DNA of 6,964 bases. Origin: Bacteroidales bacterium. Its GTDB lineage: Bacteria; Bacteroidota; Bacteroidia; Bacteroidales; 4484-276. Shown here in pieces: positions 1-5,674 of the stretch. The DNA lies in contig JAOZRY010000155.1 of the NCBI GenBank assembly GCA_029939965.1, positions 1-6,964 on the forward strand, in the 5' to 3' direction. The first letter of the stretch is position 1. Each line of letters begins with the position of its first letter. Position numbers and translations under genes: made by a program. The notes below the pieces were generated by a model. That model was not told the DNA's origin, did not search any database, and saw nothing but the letters and a program-made list of their open reading frames with translations.

Positions 1-641
1 TCATCGTTGTCGATGTTAAAAACCGATACTGTATTTTCGATAGTATTTTCGGCGGCGGTACGCTGAATACTCTCTACAATAATATGACGTGCTTTTTGAT
101 TGGCGGTAATTTTTGCTTCTTCCACAATGTCCTGAATAAGAACCATTGCTTCGCTCTTGGCCTCATCTTTCAGGGTTTCGATAAGTTGTCCTTTTGCTTC
201 CTCAGCCGAAAGTCCTGAAAGTACTTCTAATTGTGCTACTTGTTTTTGTAAAAACTTATCAAGTTCAACCTGTTTAGAGTTTATTACTTCGAGCTGCGAA
301 CTCAGGTTTTTCTTAATTGAGTTAAGCTCTTTTTCCTTTTTATTGTGTTCTTCAATTTTTTGCGACAGGCTTGCATCCTTTTGCTTTATCCGGTTTTCAT
401 TTTTTTGAATCACGGAATTCCGTTCATTAGCAAGCTTTTCGTGGTCAGATTTAAGCTGAAGGAACTTTTCCTTAGCCTGTAAGATTTTTTCTTTTTTTAG
501 CACCTCAGCCTTTTCTTTGGCTTCAACTAAAAATACTTCGCTCTTTTTTTCCAGCTTTTTACGCAGTACTGTTGACGAAAGGAATATCCCAAGGACAATT
601 CCTATGATCCCAACAAGAGCGGCAATCAAGTATATTTCCAT
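1..641 (-). CDS. rny: Ribonuclease Y, N-terminal part (cut by window edge)
   Basis: RNase Y is a membrane-anchored endoribonuclease that starts mRNA decay. The ATG at 641-639 opens 213 uninterrupted codons that run off the left edge. Residues 4-24 form one hydrophobic membrane helix (LIAALVGIIGIVLG). Residues 27-140 are a Lys/Glu-rich coiled coil. Residues 142-213 carry the family's conserved linker: LSGLSAEEAKGQLIETL, then DEAKSEAM, IVEEAKITA and IQRTAAENTIENTVSVF. This linker directly precedes the KH domain. The KH and HD (His-Asp metal phosphohydrolase) domains lie outside the window; family members are about 510-520 residues, so roughly 40% is seen. No frameshift is present. No TAnnTTTG promoter is visible in the 70 bases before the start, so transcription probably enters from the zapA operon or reads through the 6S-like RNA. 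Product identity is secure; whether the gene is complete beyond the edge is unknown. Confidence 0.95.
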   Translation of the reverse strand, partial: MEIYLIAALVGIIGIVLGIFLSSTVLRKKLEKKSEVFLVEAKEKAEVLKKEKILQAKEKFLQLKSDHEKLANERNSVIQKNENRIKQKDASLSQKIEEHNKKEKELNSIKKNLSSQLEVINSKQVELDKFLQKQVAQLEVLSGLSAEEAKGQLIETLKDEAKSEAMVLIQDIVEEAKITANQKARHIIVESIQRTAAENTIENTVSVFNIDND

Positions 642-708
642 TATTTGTCTGTTTTTGGTAAGGGCATTTGAGAGAAAAGAAAAACCCACATTAGATTAAT
701 CTGAGTTA

Positions 709-869
709 TGTAAACCCCATTCTAAAGGTTTAGGGTTACCAGCGACATTCAAACTTCCACTGTCCCGGAAGCCCGTTTAAACGGACAATTCCGAAATCCC
801 GTAAAACGGGATGAGGCCTGCTTTAGTTCCACATGAGATTTCCCTTAAGTGTAAAGTGTTGAGTTTACA
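709..869 (-). ncRNA. ssrS: Candidate 6S RNA (Bacteroidales-1 type)
   Basis: The 322 bases between zapA and rny have no ORF but strong RNA structure on the minus strand. The outer arms pair: TGTAAACTC (869-861) with GGGTTTACA (717-709), nine pairs with one G-U, closing a ~160-nt RNA. Near its centre (about 776-812) sits a long irregular hairpin, CCCGTTTTACGGG against TCCGTTTAAACGGG, with one mismatch and one bulge. Alternative local hairpins also form there: ATCCCG-TTTTA-CGGGAT, and CGGAA/TTCCG enclosing GTCCG/CGGGC. A closing stem, a weakly paired centre and an apical stem is the plan of 6S RNA, which binds RNA polymerase holoenzyme by mimicking an open promoter. The zapA-ssrS order is known from proteobacteria, and Bacteroidales-1 RNA is regarded as the 6S RNA of this group. 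A near-consensus promoter lies at the 5' end. A U-rich tract (685-671) follows the 3' end. Exact ends are uncertain; a structured rny leader is the alternative. Confidence 0.62.
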
Positions 870-897
870 AACATTAACTAATTTAATGCGGGTTAAA
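868..897 (-). promoter_or_regulatory. Putative promoter of the 6S-like RNA
   Basis: On the minus strand TTTA (897-894) lies 18 bases before AATGTTTG (875-868). Each differs by one base from the Bacteroidota -33 (TTTG) and -7 (TAnnTTTG) elements. The spacing is the same 18 bases as in the promoter proposed upstream of the coiled-coil gene. Transcription would start near 863-861, at the 5' arm of the closing stem of the candidate RNA. Two mismatches in an AT-rich intergenic region make this suggestive only. Confidence 0.42.
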
Positions 898-909
898 TTT
901 TTCAGCAAA

Positions 910-930
910 CAACCGGCTGTTTTCCAGTTG
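910..930 (-). terminator. Stem-loop after zapA, possible weak terminator
   Basis: On the minus strand CAACTGG (930-924) pairs with CCGGTTG (916-910), seven pairs including one G-U, around a 7-base loop. It begins 34 bases past the zapA stop and lies before the candidate 6S promoter. The following bases (TTTGCTGAAAAATTT) hold only short T runs, so termination would be weak. It could instead be an mRNA 3'-end stabiliser, or allow partial readthrough towards rny. Confidence 0.35.
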
Positions 931-963
931 ATGCTATATATTTTTCAAAGAACGATATTGAAC

Positions 964-1254
964 TTAAGTTGACAGTTTTTCGGTCAGTACCCTGTCGATT
1001 TCTTCTAATTTTCCTGAAAGCTGATTTTGCTGAAATTTTACTTCTTGTTCAAGCTCAGTGTTTCTAATTGCATTTTGCATCACAACCATCGCAAGCAGAT
1101 CCTGTTTATCTTTAAATTGAAAATTTTCAGCATATTTTTTGAGGCTATCATTTATGTTTTTTACAACCTCCCGAACTAATTCCTCTTTTTCTCTTTCTAT
1201 GTTTATTCTGTATTCCCTATCAGCTACAATAACAGTAATAATAAAAGTCTTCAT
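964..1254 (-). CDS. zapA: Cell division protein ZapA
   Basis: ZapA is a cytosolic protein that binds FtsZ and bundles its filaments at the division site. At 96 residues it has the usual family length. The N-terminal half (residues 3-45) is the ZapA globular fold: a short beta hairpin (FIITVIVADREYRINI), then helix EKEELVREVVKNINDSL with the family's R/V-x-x-IN pattern. The C-terminal half is a long helix (about 50-95) containing the conserved KQDLLAMVVMQNA stretch and then a Glu/Gln-rich coiled coil used for tetramerisation. The start follows the stop of the upstream coiled-coil gene by 21 bases, so the two are surely co-transcribed from the promoter at 1597-1625. A 6S-like RNA and rny follow. 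No Shine-Dalgarno sequence is apparent, as is usual in Bacteroidota. The assignment rests on sequence pattern, length and neighbourhood. Confidence 0.9.
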   Translation of the reverse strand: MKTFIITVIVADREYRINIEREKEELVREVVKNINDSLKKYAENFQFKDKQDLLAMVVMQNAIRNTELEQEVKFQQNQLSGKLEEIDRVLTEKLST

Positions 1255-1275
1255 TAGGGTTATATTCTATTTTCT

Positions 1276-1563
1276 TTAATCATTCAACAGGCCGATACAC
1301 CGGTCAACTTCCCGCAAAAGTCCATTAATCATTTTTTTTGCTTCTGTTGATCCTTTTTCTCTTTCCAGCACCTTCGCTATTTTAATAATCTGTTTACTAT
1401 ATTCTAATTGTTTTACTTTAAGTTTAAGTTGGTTCAATTCAGCAAGCAATTGCTTGTTTTGATTTTTTAATTCTTCATTTCGTAATGTACATTCTTCACA
1501 TTGCTGTGCCAGTTTTCTTGCTTTAAATTCAATCTCGCTTACTACTGTTACCAAATCCTTCAT
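1276..1563 (-). CDS. Small coiled-coil protein, upstream partner gene of zapA
   Basis: This is a 95-residue soluble protein of a kind I know only as a conserved hypothetical preceding zapA in Bacteroidota. Residues 8-68 are predicted to be a continuous helix; from about 28 to 56 it has regular Leu spacing (LLAELNQLKLKVKQLE), a parallel coiled coil rich in Lys, Gln and Asn. Residues 75-94 (EAKKMINGLLREVDRCIGLL) form a second amphipathic helix, which resembles the best-conserved part of the family as I remember it. Two cysteines, Cys22 and Cys25, form a CxxC in the first helix. There is no signal peptide or membrane segment. It is the first gene of the unit with zapA, 21 bases apart. Gene pairing and shape suggest a ZapB-like division role, but no homology to ZapB is visible, so the function stays open. 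The start ATG at 1563-1561 lies about 28 bases after the predicted transcription start. Confidence 0.85.
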   Translation of the reverse strand: MKDLVTVVSEIEFKARKLAQQCEECTLRNEELKNQNKQLLAELNQLKLKVKQLEYSKQIIKIAKVLEREKGSTEAKKMINGLLREVDRCIGLLND

Positions 1564-1596
1564 AAAAGCAAAATCCCATCTACTTACACAACTTTA

Positions 1597-1625
1597 CAAA
1601 ATTAAATTTTTTTACCAACTAACAA
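1597..1625 (-). promoter_or_regulatory. Promoter of the coiled-coil gene and zapA
   Basis: On the minus strand TTG (1625-1623) lies 18 bases before TAATTTTG (1604-1597), a perfect match to the Bacteroidota -7 element TAnnTTTG. Transcription would begin near 1591, giving a leader of about 28 bases before the ATG at 1563. The element sits in the AT-rich divergent region 1564-1816, where one would expect it. The full -7 match together with the acceptable spacing makes this one of the two best promoters in the window. Confidence 0.6.
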
Positions 1626-1792
1626 TTTAATATGTTGTTTTTTTTAGTTTTAAATTTTTTATATTTTAGATTTCAATTTATTAAGATATTGAATCACAGA
1701 AATTAATACATAGAGTTATTTATGTTCGCCTTGCTATTTCGAATCATTCTAAAATAATAAAGAGCACAAAGAAACGTGAAACAAAAAATGAT

Positions 1793-1800
1793 TAGATTTG
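1793..1800 (+). promoter_or_regulatory. Possible -7 element for the DUF2851 gene
   Basis: TAGATTTG matches TAnnTTTG exactly and ends 16 bases before the ATG at 1817, so the transcript would have a very short leader of about 10 bases. No TTTG or TTG is found 17-23 bases upstream, so the -33 half is missing. The rest of the divergent region 1564-1816 is AT-rich and shows no other gene or clear repeat. Confidence 0.35.
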
Positions 1801-1816
1801 TGAAAAAACTAACGAA

Positions 1817-3100
1817 ATGAATGAGGCATTCCTTCACTTTATATGGCAATACCGGCTCTATCGCCCTAACATAAAAACACTTGACCAACAGCTTGTAGAA
1901 GTAATAAATCCCGGGCAATTGAACAGTGATGCAGGTCCCGATTTTTCGAACGCACGCATCAGGATTGGAAAAACAATTTGGGCCGGTAATATCGAAATTC
2001 ACTTAAAAGCTTCCGATTGGTATGTGCACAATCATCATCATGATGCATCTTACTCCAATATTATTTTACACGTAGTTCTTGAAAACAACAAGGCAGTTAA
2101 TGATAGAAACGGAAAGCCCATTCCAGTACTTGAATTAAAAGGCCTTATTGATGAAGGTGTTTATAAAAAGTACTTTTATTTTATTAATAATAAAAAGCGA
2201 ATTCCGTGTGAAAAGGACATCCACTCTATCAATCCCATCACGATGAGTGGATGGCTCGAAAGGCTTTTTATCGAACGTATGGAACACAAAACTGAAACAC
2301 TTGGCACACTTTTTAAACACAACGCCAACAGCCTTACCCAAACCTTTTATCAGGTACTGGCCGGAAACTTTGGATTTAAAACCAACGAACAACCTTTTAA
2401 AATGTTAGCAAGGGTTTTGCCGATAAATACCCTTGGCAAACATAAAAACAGCTTGTTTCAGATCGAGGCCATGCTGTTTGGATGTTCGGGGTTGTTGGAT
2501 AAGGATTATAAAGATGATTACCCAAATGAGCTTTTGCAGGAGTTTAAATTTTTGCAAAACAAATATTCGCTCACTAAAATTGAAACGCATTTATGGAAAT
2601 TTCTCCGGCTCAGGCCAACAAATTTTCCTACTATCCGTATTTCTCAATTTGCAGCTTTGGTTTATAAATCAGAGAATCTGTTTTCGAAAATTCTTGAAAC
2701 TGATAGTTCGGATCAATTGCGGAAGTTTTTCGATGTTAAAGCTTCATCGTATTGGGATAATCATTATACCTTCGACAAATCTGTAACCACCAGAGTTAAA
2801 ACGTTGGGCGAAAGCGCAATCAATAATTTAATTCTGAATACTGTTGTACAGTTCCTTTTTTTTTATGCACAGATAAAAGGAAAACAAACATTACGCGATC
2901 GTGCTATTGATGTGATGTTGCAAATAAAACCCGAAAAAAATCATATTATCAACCAATGGAAACAAATTGGTGTTGAAGCAAAAAATGCATTTGAGTCCCA
3001 GGCATTAATCGAATTAAAAAACAATTACTGCAAACAGAAACAATGTTTGAAATGTAATATCGGCACAAAGTTGCTCAGGGATAATGCAGATTATCGATAA
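1817..3100 (+). CDS. DUF2851 family protein, function unknown
   Basis: This 427-residue protein matches the DUF2851 family, which is largely confined to Bacteroidota and has no assigned function. Recognition rests on the N-terminal block: HFIWQYRLY (7-15), VEVINPGQLNSDAGPDFSNARIRIG (27-51), GNIEIHLKASDWYVHNHHHD (57-76) and YSNIILHVV (79-87), followed by PIPVLELKG. Length is typical. No signal peptide or membrane helix is seen, so it should be cytosolic. Residues Pro41-Asp42 and Glu60-x-His62 sit on predicted strands in the spacing of a PD-(D/E)xK nuclease core with His in place of Lys. Three cysteines near the C-terminus (405, 410, 413; C-x4-C-x2-C) plus Cys131 could bind metal. Both readings are inference. 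It is transcribed away from the zapA unit. The potassium channel gene lies 94 bases downstream on the same strand, with no evident functional link. The start ATG is the first in frame and has the family N-terminus. Confidence 0.88.
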   Translation: MNEAFLHFIWQYRLYRPNIKTLDQQLVEVINPGQLNSDAGPDFSNARIRIGKTIWAGNIEIHLKASDWYVHNHHHDASYSNIILHVVLENNKAVNDRNGKPIPVLELKGLIDEGVYKKYFYFINNKKRIPCEKDIHSINPITMSGWLERLFIERMEHKTETLGTLFKHNANSLTQTFYQVLAGNFGFKTNEQPFKMLARVLPINTLGKHKNSLFQIEAMLFGCSGLLDKDYKDDYPNELLQEFKFLQNKYSLTKIETHLWKFLRLRPTNFPTIRISQFAALVYKSENLFSKILETDSSDQLRKFFDVKASSYWDNHYTFDKSVTTRVKTLGESAINNLILNTVVQFLFFYAQIKGKQTLRDRAIDVMLQIKPEKNHIINQWKQIGVEAKNAFESQALIELKNNYCKQKQCLKCNIGTKLLRDNADYR

Positions 3101-3116
3101 ACGCTGAATTTAAGTT

Positions 3117-3130
3117 ACAAATGCATTTGT
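3117..3130. promoter_or_regulatory. Perfect 14-bp palindrome between DUF2851 and channel gene
   Basis: ACAAATGCATTTGT equals its own reverse complement. It lies 17 bases past the DUF2851 stop and 65 bases before the channel ATG. It may be an operator for a dimeric regulator of the channel gene. As RNA it can form only a 5-bp hairpin with a 4-base loop followed by CACAAGTTCTCTTTTTCC, which would be a poor terminator. No full TAnnTTTG promoter is seen in this 94-base gap. Confidence 0.3.
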
Positions 3131-3194
3131 CACAAGTTCTCTTTTTCCAAAATTGCGTACTATTGCATTGATATAAAATCTGTAAACAGGTGGT

Positions 3195-4205
3195 ATGGAA
3201 GAAGGAAACAGAAAAATAATAATTGCGGCAATATTACTTGTAATCATCATATCTACCGGTGTTTTTGGCTACATGATCATCGAAGAATTTGATATGATTG
3301 ATTCAATTTATATGACAATCATAACGCTCACCACCGTTGGTTTTGGCGAGGTTCATCCGTTGAGCCCGAAAGGGAAAATCTTTACAGCTGTACTGAGTTT
3401 TATCAGTTTGGGATTTTTTGCCTACTCCATTTCATTAATTACAACTTACTTTGTTGAAGGCCAGCTTACCAATTTGGTACGTGGATATAAAATTAAAAAG
3501 CATACTAAAATGAAAGATCATGTAATTGTAGTTGGAATTGGCCGTAATGGTCAACAGGTTATCGCGGAGCTAACAGCACATAATTATTCATTTGTTATAA
3601 TCGACAACAAGCAAAACGTTTTGCAACACTACAGCGGAAAACCCATACGTTTTGTTGAAGGAGATGCCACCGAAGATGCCACTCTTGAAAAGGCCGGAAT
3701 AATAAATGCCAGAGCCATCATTTCCACACTTCCTAATGATGCCGATAATCTGTTTGTTGCGCTTACAGCTAAGACTTTGAACCCGGACATCATAATAGTT
3801 ACCAGATCGTCCAACGAGTCGAACGAAAAAAAGTTGAGGGCTGCGGGAGTAAAAAGCGTGGTGATGCCCGAAAAGTTGGGTGGTGCGCACATGGCCAAAC
3901 TTATTGCACGTCCGGATGTGGTTGAATTCCTGGAACACCTTTCCATTAGGGGCGAAGACCCTACCAACCTCGAGGAAATTGAATGTAAAAACCTCCCTGA
4001 TGAATTTATTAACCGAACGATTTATGAAATAGGTGTCAGGAAAAAGTCAGGAGCAAACATCGTAGGGTTTAAAACACCGGAGGGGAAATACATCATCAAT
4101 CCAACACCCGATACTAAGGTGATTCCACACTCAAAACTTTTTGTGTTGGGCACAAGGGAGCAAATACAGAGTATGAAAAAAATTATTCGCGAAGATGTTG
4201 AATAG
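3195..4205 (+). CDS. Two-helix potassium channel with RCK (TrkA-N/TrkA-C) domain
   Basis: This is a predicted inner-membrane K+ channel subunit of 336 residues, working as a tetramer. Helix 1 is residues 7-29 (IIIAAILLVIIISTGVFGYMI). The pore loop holds the selectivity filter TTVGFGE (46-52), a variant of the canonical TVGYGD. Helix 2 is about 62-87. A short linker leads to the cytosolic RCK Rossmann domain from residue 108: VIVVGIGRNGQQV (110-122) is the glycine-rich nucleotide loop, Asp137 (VIIDN) is placed to bind the ribose, and GDAT (157-160) follows. Residues 250-336 form the C-terminal TrkA-C ligand domain. Layout and length match MthK-like channels gated by a bound nucleotide or Ca2+; the true ligand cannot be read from sequence. 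Unlike TrkA, a pore is fused on, so it is not a Trk/Ktr regulatory subunit. The gene converges with mpl, with only 24 bases between the stop codons. Confidence 0.93.
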   Translation: MEEGNRKIIIAAILLVIIISTGVFGYMIIEEFDMIDSIYMTIITLTTVGFGEVHPLSPKGKIFTAVLSFISLGFFAYSISLITTYFVEGQLTNLVRGYKIKKHTKMKDHVIVVGIGRNGQQVIAELTAHNYSFVIIDNKQNVLQHYSGKPIRFVEGDATEDATLEKAGIINARAIISTLPNDADNLFVALTAKTLNPDIIIVTRSSNESNEKKLRAAGVKSVVMPEKLGGAHMAKLIARPDVVEFLEHLSIRGEDPTNLEEIECKNLPDEFINRTIYEIGVRKKSGANIVGFKTPEGKYIINPTPDTKVIPHSKLFVLGTREQIQSMKKIIREDVE

Positions 4206-4219
4206 AATAATGTAGCCTC

Positions 4220-4240
4220 TAAAAAATTGTTAGCTTTTTA
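4220..4240. terminator. Weak bidirectional terminator between channel gene and mpl
   Basis: TAAAAA (4220-4225) can pair with TTTTTA (4235-4240) around a 9-base loop in the 24-base gap between the convergent stop codons and the first bases of mpl. Each strand would give an A-run, hairpin, U-run arrangement. The stem is six A-T pairs only, so it is weak, but no better terminator is visible here. Confidence 0.3.
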
Positions 4241-5603
4241 ACACCTCTTCGGTAAAGGATTTTAAGTCCAATCCACCAAAATTTCCCGAACTCATCAAAA
4301 GAAGGTTTGTGTTTTGAAAACTCTGATTTTTCAGAAAAGCAGCTAATTCGTTGGCCTTAGTAAAAACATGTAAATCATCCTGACCAAAACCTTGTTTAAC
4401 ATCTTCGGGGCTAATGGTTGGAAGCTTTTTGAGATTGAGGGCATGTTCGCTATAAAACACAACTGGCACGTCTGCCGGTTTCAAACTATCGTTATAATGC
4501 GAAAGGAATTTCTTACTCAGGCTGCTGTATGTATGCAATTCCATCAAGGCAATTAATCTACGATCAGGAAACTGAGATTTTACAGCTTCAACAGTTGCTT
4601 TTAATTTTGATGGTGCATGTGCAAAATCTTTAAAAATGGTAGTAGTATCATTCTTCCCAATCAATTCGAGCCGCCTCGCTGCACCTTTAAAAAACTTAAT
4701 TGCCTTTAAAAACTGATCTCTATTTATGCCCAACTGCTCACAGACCAGCCTTGCACCTTCCAGATTCATCAAATTGTGCCTGCCAAATATTTGTAATCGA
4801 ATTCCGGAATCGTCATCCGTATTGAGTATTGTAACCCCATCTTTTACTTCAAATCCGGGTGTATTGTATGGTAATATTTTTAAAGACATTTTTCCTGAGT
4901 GCCTATAGTTTTCTACAACACCTGAAAGCTCTTCATCATCACGACAATAAATTAATGAACCGTCTTTTTGAATATCATTAATCAATAAATTGAACTGATT
5001 TTTATACCCTTCGTAAGTAGGAAAAACGTTGATATGATCCCAAGCTATACCACTAATAAGGGCGATATTTGGTTTATAGTGCAAAAACTTTGGTCTATGA
5101 TCAAGTGCCGAAGTAAGATATTCATCTCCTTCAATTACGATAACAGGGGCATTTGATAACTTTACCATTACATCAAAACCATCAATCTTAGCACCTACAA
5201 GATAATCGAAATCTTTTTGATAATATTTCAAAACGTGCATAACCATTGAAGTTATTGTAGTTTTTCCATGACTCCCGGCAATTACTACCCGGATTTTATC
5301 TTTTGACTGCTCGTAAAGATATTCAGGAAAAGAATAAATCCTCAAGCCAAGTTCTATAGCCCTATCGAGTTCGGGATTACCGGGTTTGGCATGCATTCCC
5401 AAAATTACAGCATCGAGATCGGAGGTGATTTTTTCAGGAAACCATCCGGATTTTTTCGGTAATATGCCATAATTGGAAAGGTTTGTTTTGGCCGGATCGA
5501 ATATTTCATCATCCGAACCACTAACATCATAACCTTTTAACTTGAGGGCAATGGCCATGTTGTGCATCACAGCTCCGCCAATAGCGATAAAATGAATTTT
5601 CAT
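4230..5603 (-). CDS. mpl: UDP-N-acetylmuramate:L-Ala-gamma-D-Glu-meso-DAP ligase
   Basis: Mpl is a cytosolic Mur-family ligase that joins recycled murein tripeptide directly to UDP-MurNAc using ATP, bypassing MurC, MurD and MurE. Start is set at ATG 5603-5601, giving 457 residues, the usual length, and beginning MKIHFIAIGGAVMHNMA, the N-terminal Rossmann domain, followed by GYDVSGSDD. An in-frame ATG at 5657 would add 18 residues, but these are encoded across the gcvT terminator stem and T-run. The central ATPase domain has the P-loop GSHGKTT (110-116), EGDEY (158-162), and HINVF after the conserved DH. FGRHNLMNLEGA (273-284) and DFAHAPSKLKATVEA (326 onward) open the C-terminal ligase domain; AHAPS in place of the AHHPTE of MurC fits Mpl. 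MSSGNFGG near the C-terminus also fits. The same-strand gene upstream is gcvT, 71 bases away and unrelated in pathway. No promoter is visible between the terminator and the start. Confidence 0.93.
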   Translation of the reverse strand: MKIHFIAIGGAVMHNMAIALKLKGYDVSGSDDEIFDPAKTNLSNYGILPKKSGWFPEKITSDLDAVILGMHAKPGNPELDRAIELGLRIYSFPEYLYEQSKDKIRVVIAGSHGKTTITSMVMHVLKYYQKDFDYLVGAKIDGFDVMVKLSNAPVIVIEGDEYLTSALDHRPKFLHYKPNIALISGIAWDHINVFPTYEGYKNQFNLLINDIQKDGSLIYCRDDEELSGVVENYRHSGKMSLKILPYNTPGFEVKDGVTILNTDDDSGIRLQIFGRHNLMNLEGARLVCEQLGINRDQFLKAIKFFKGAARRLELIGKNDTTTIFKDFAHAPSKLKATVEAVKSQFPDRRLIALMELHTYSSLSKKFLSHYNDSLKPADVPVVFYSEHALNLKKLPTISPEDVKQGFGQDDLHVFTKANELAAFLKNQSFQNTNLLLMSSGNFGGLDLKSFTEEVLKS

Positions 5604-5621
5604 TTGTCTGGTATTTTTTAT

Positions 5622-5651
5622 AAAAAAAGAGTGGCATTTTTTAAATACCAC
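5622..5651 (-). terminator. Intrinsic terminator of gcvT
   Basis: On the minus strand GTGGTATTT (5651-5643), loop AAA, AAATGCCAC (5639-5631) form nine continuous pairs with one U-G. TC and seven Ts (5628-5622) follow at once. On the plus strand the wobble becomes a C-A mismatch, so the structure belongs to the minus-strand transcript. It starts 24 bases past the gcvT stop and ends only 18 bases before the mpl start codon. Confidence 0.8.
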
Positions 5652-5674
5652 CCTCATTCAGTTTTTGCAATTGC

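Noticed and set aside
157..699. Two plus-strand frames (83 and 60 codons) rich in Ser, Phe and Cys
   Set aside because: They lie antisense to the RNase Y coiled coil or straddle its start; the Lys/Glu-rich codons of that gene read backwards explain the Phe/Ser/Leu composition.
1703..2002. Minus-strand 99-codon frame in the divergent region
   Set aside because: Most of it is antisense to the conserved N-terminus of DUF2851; its AT-rich tail gives artefactual hydrophobic residues.
2433..2786. Plus-strand 117-codon frame, considered as a frameshifted or overlapping gene
   Set aside because: The DUF2851 frame is continuous through it and keeps family-like sequence; the alternative frame has no recognisable motif.
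3588..3967. Overlapping minus-strand frames of 112 and 116 codons
   Set aside because: They are antisense to the RCK Rossmann domain of the channel, whose motifs are intact; no recognisable protein is encoded.
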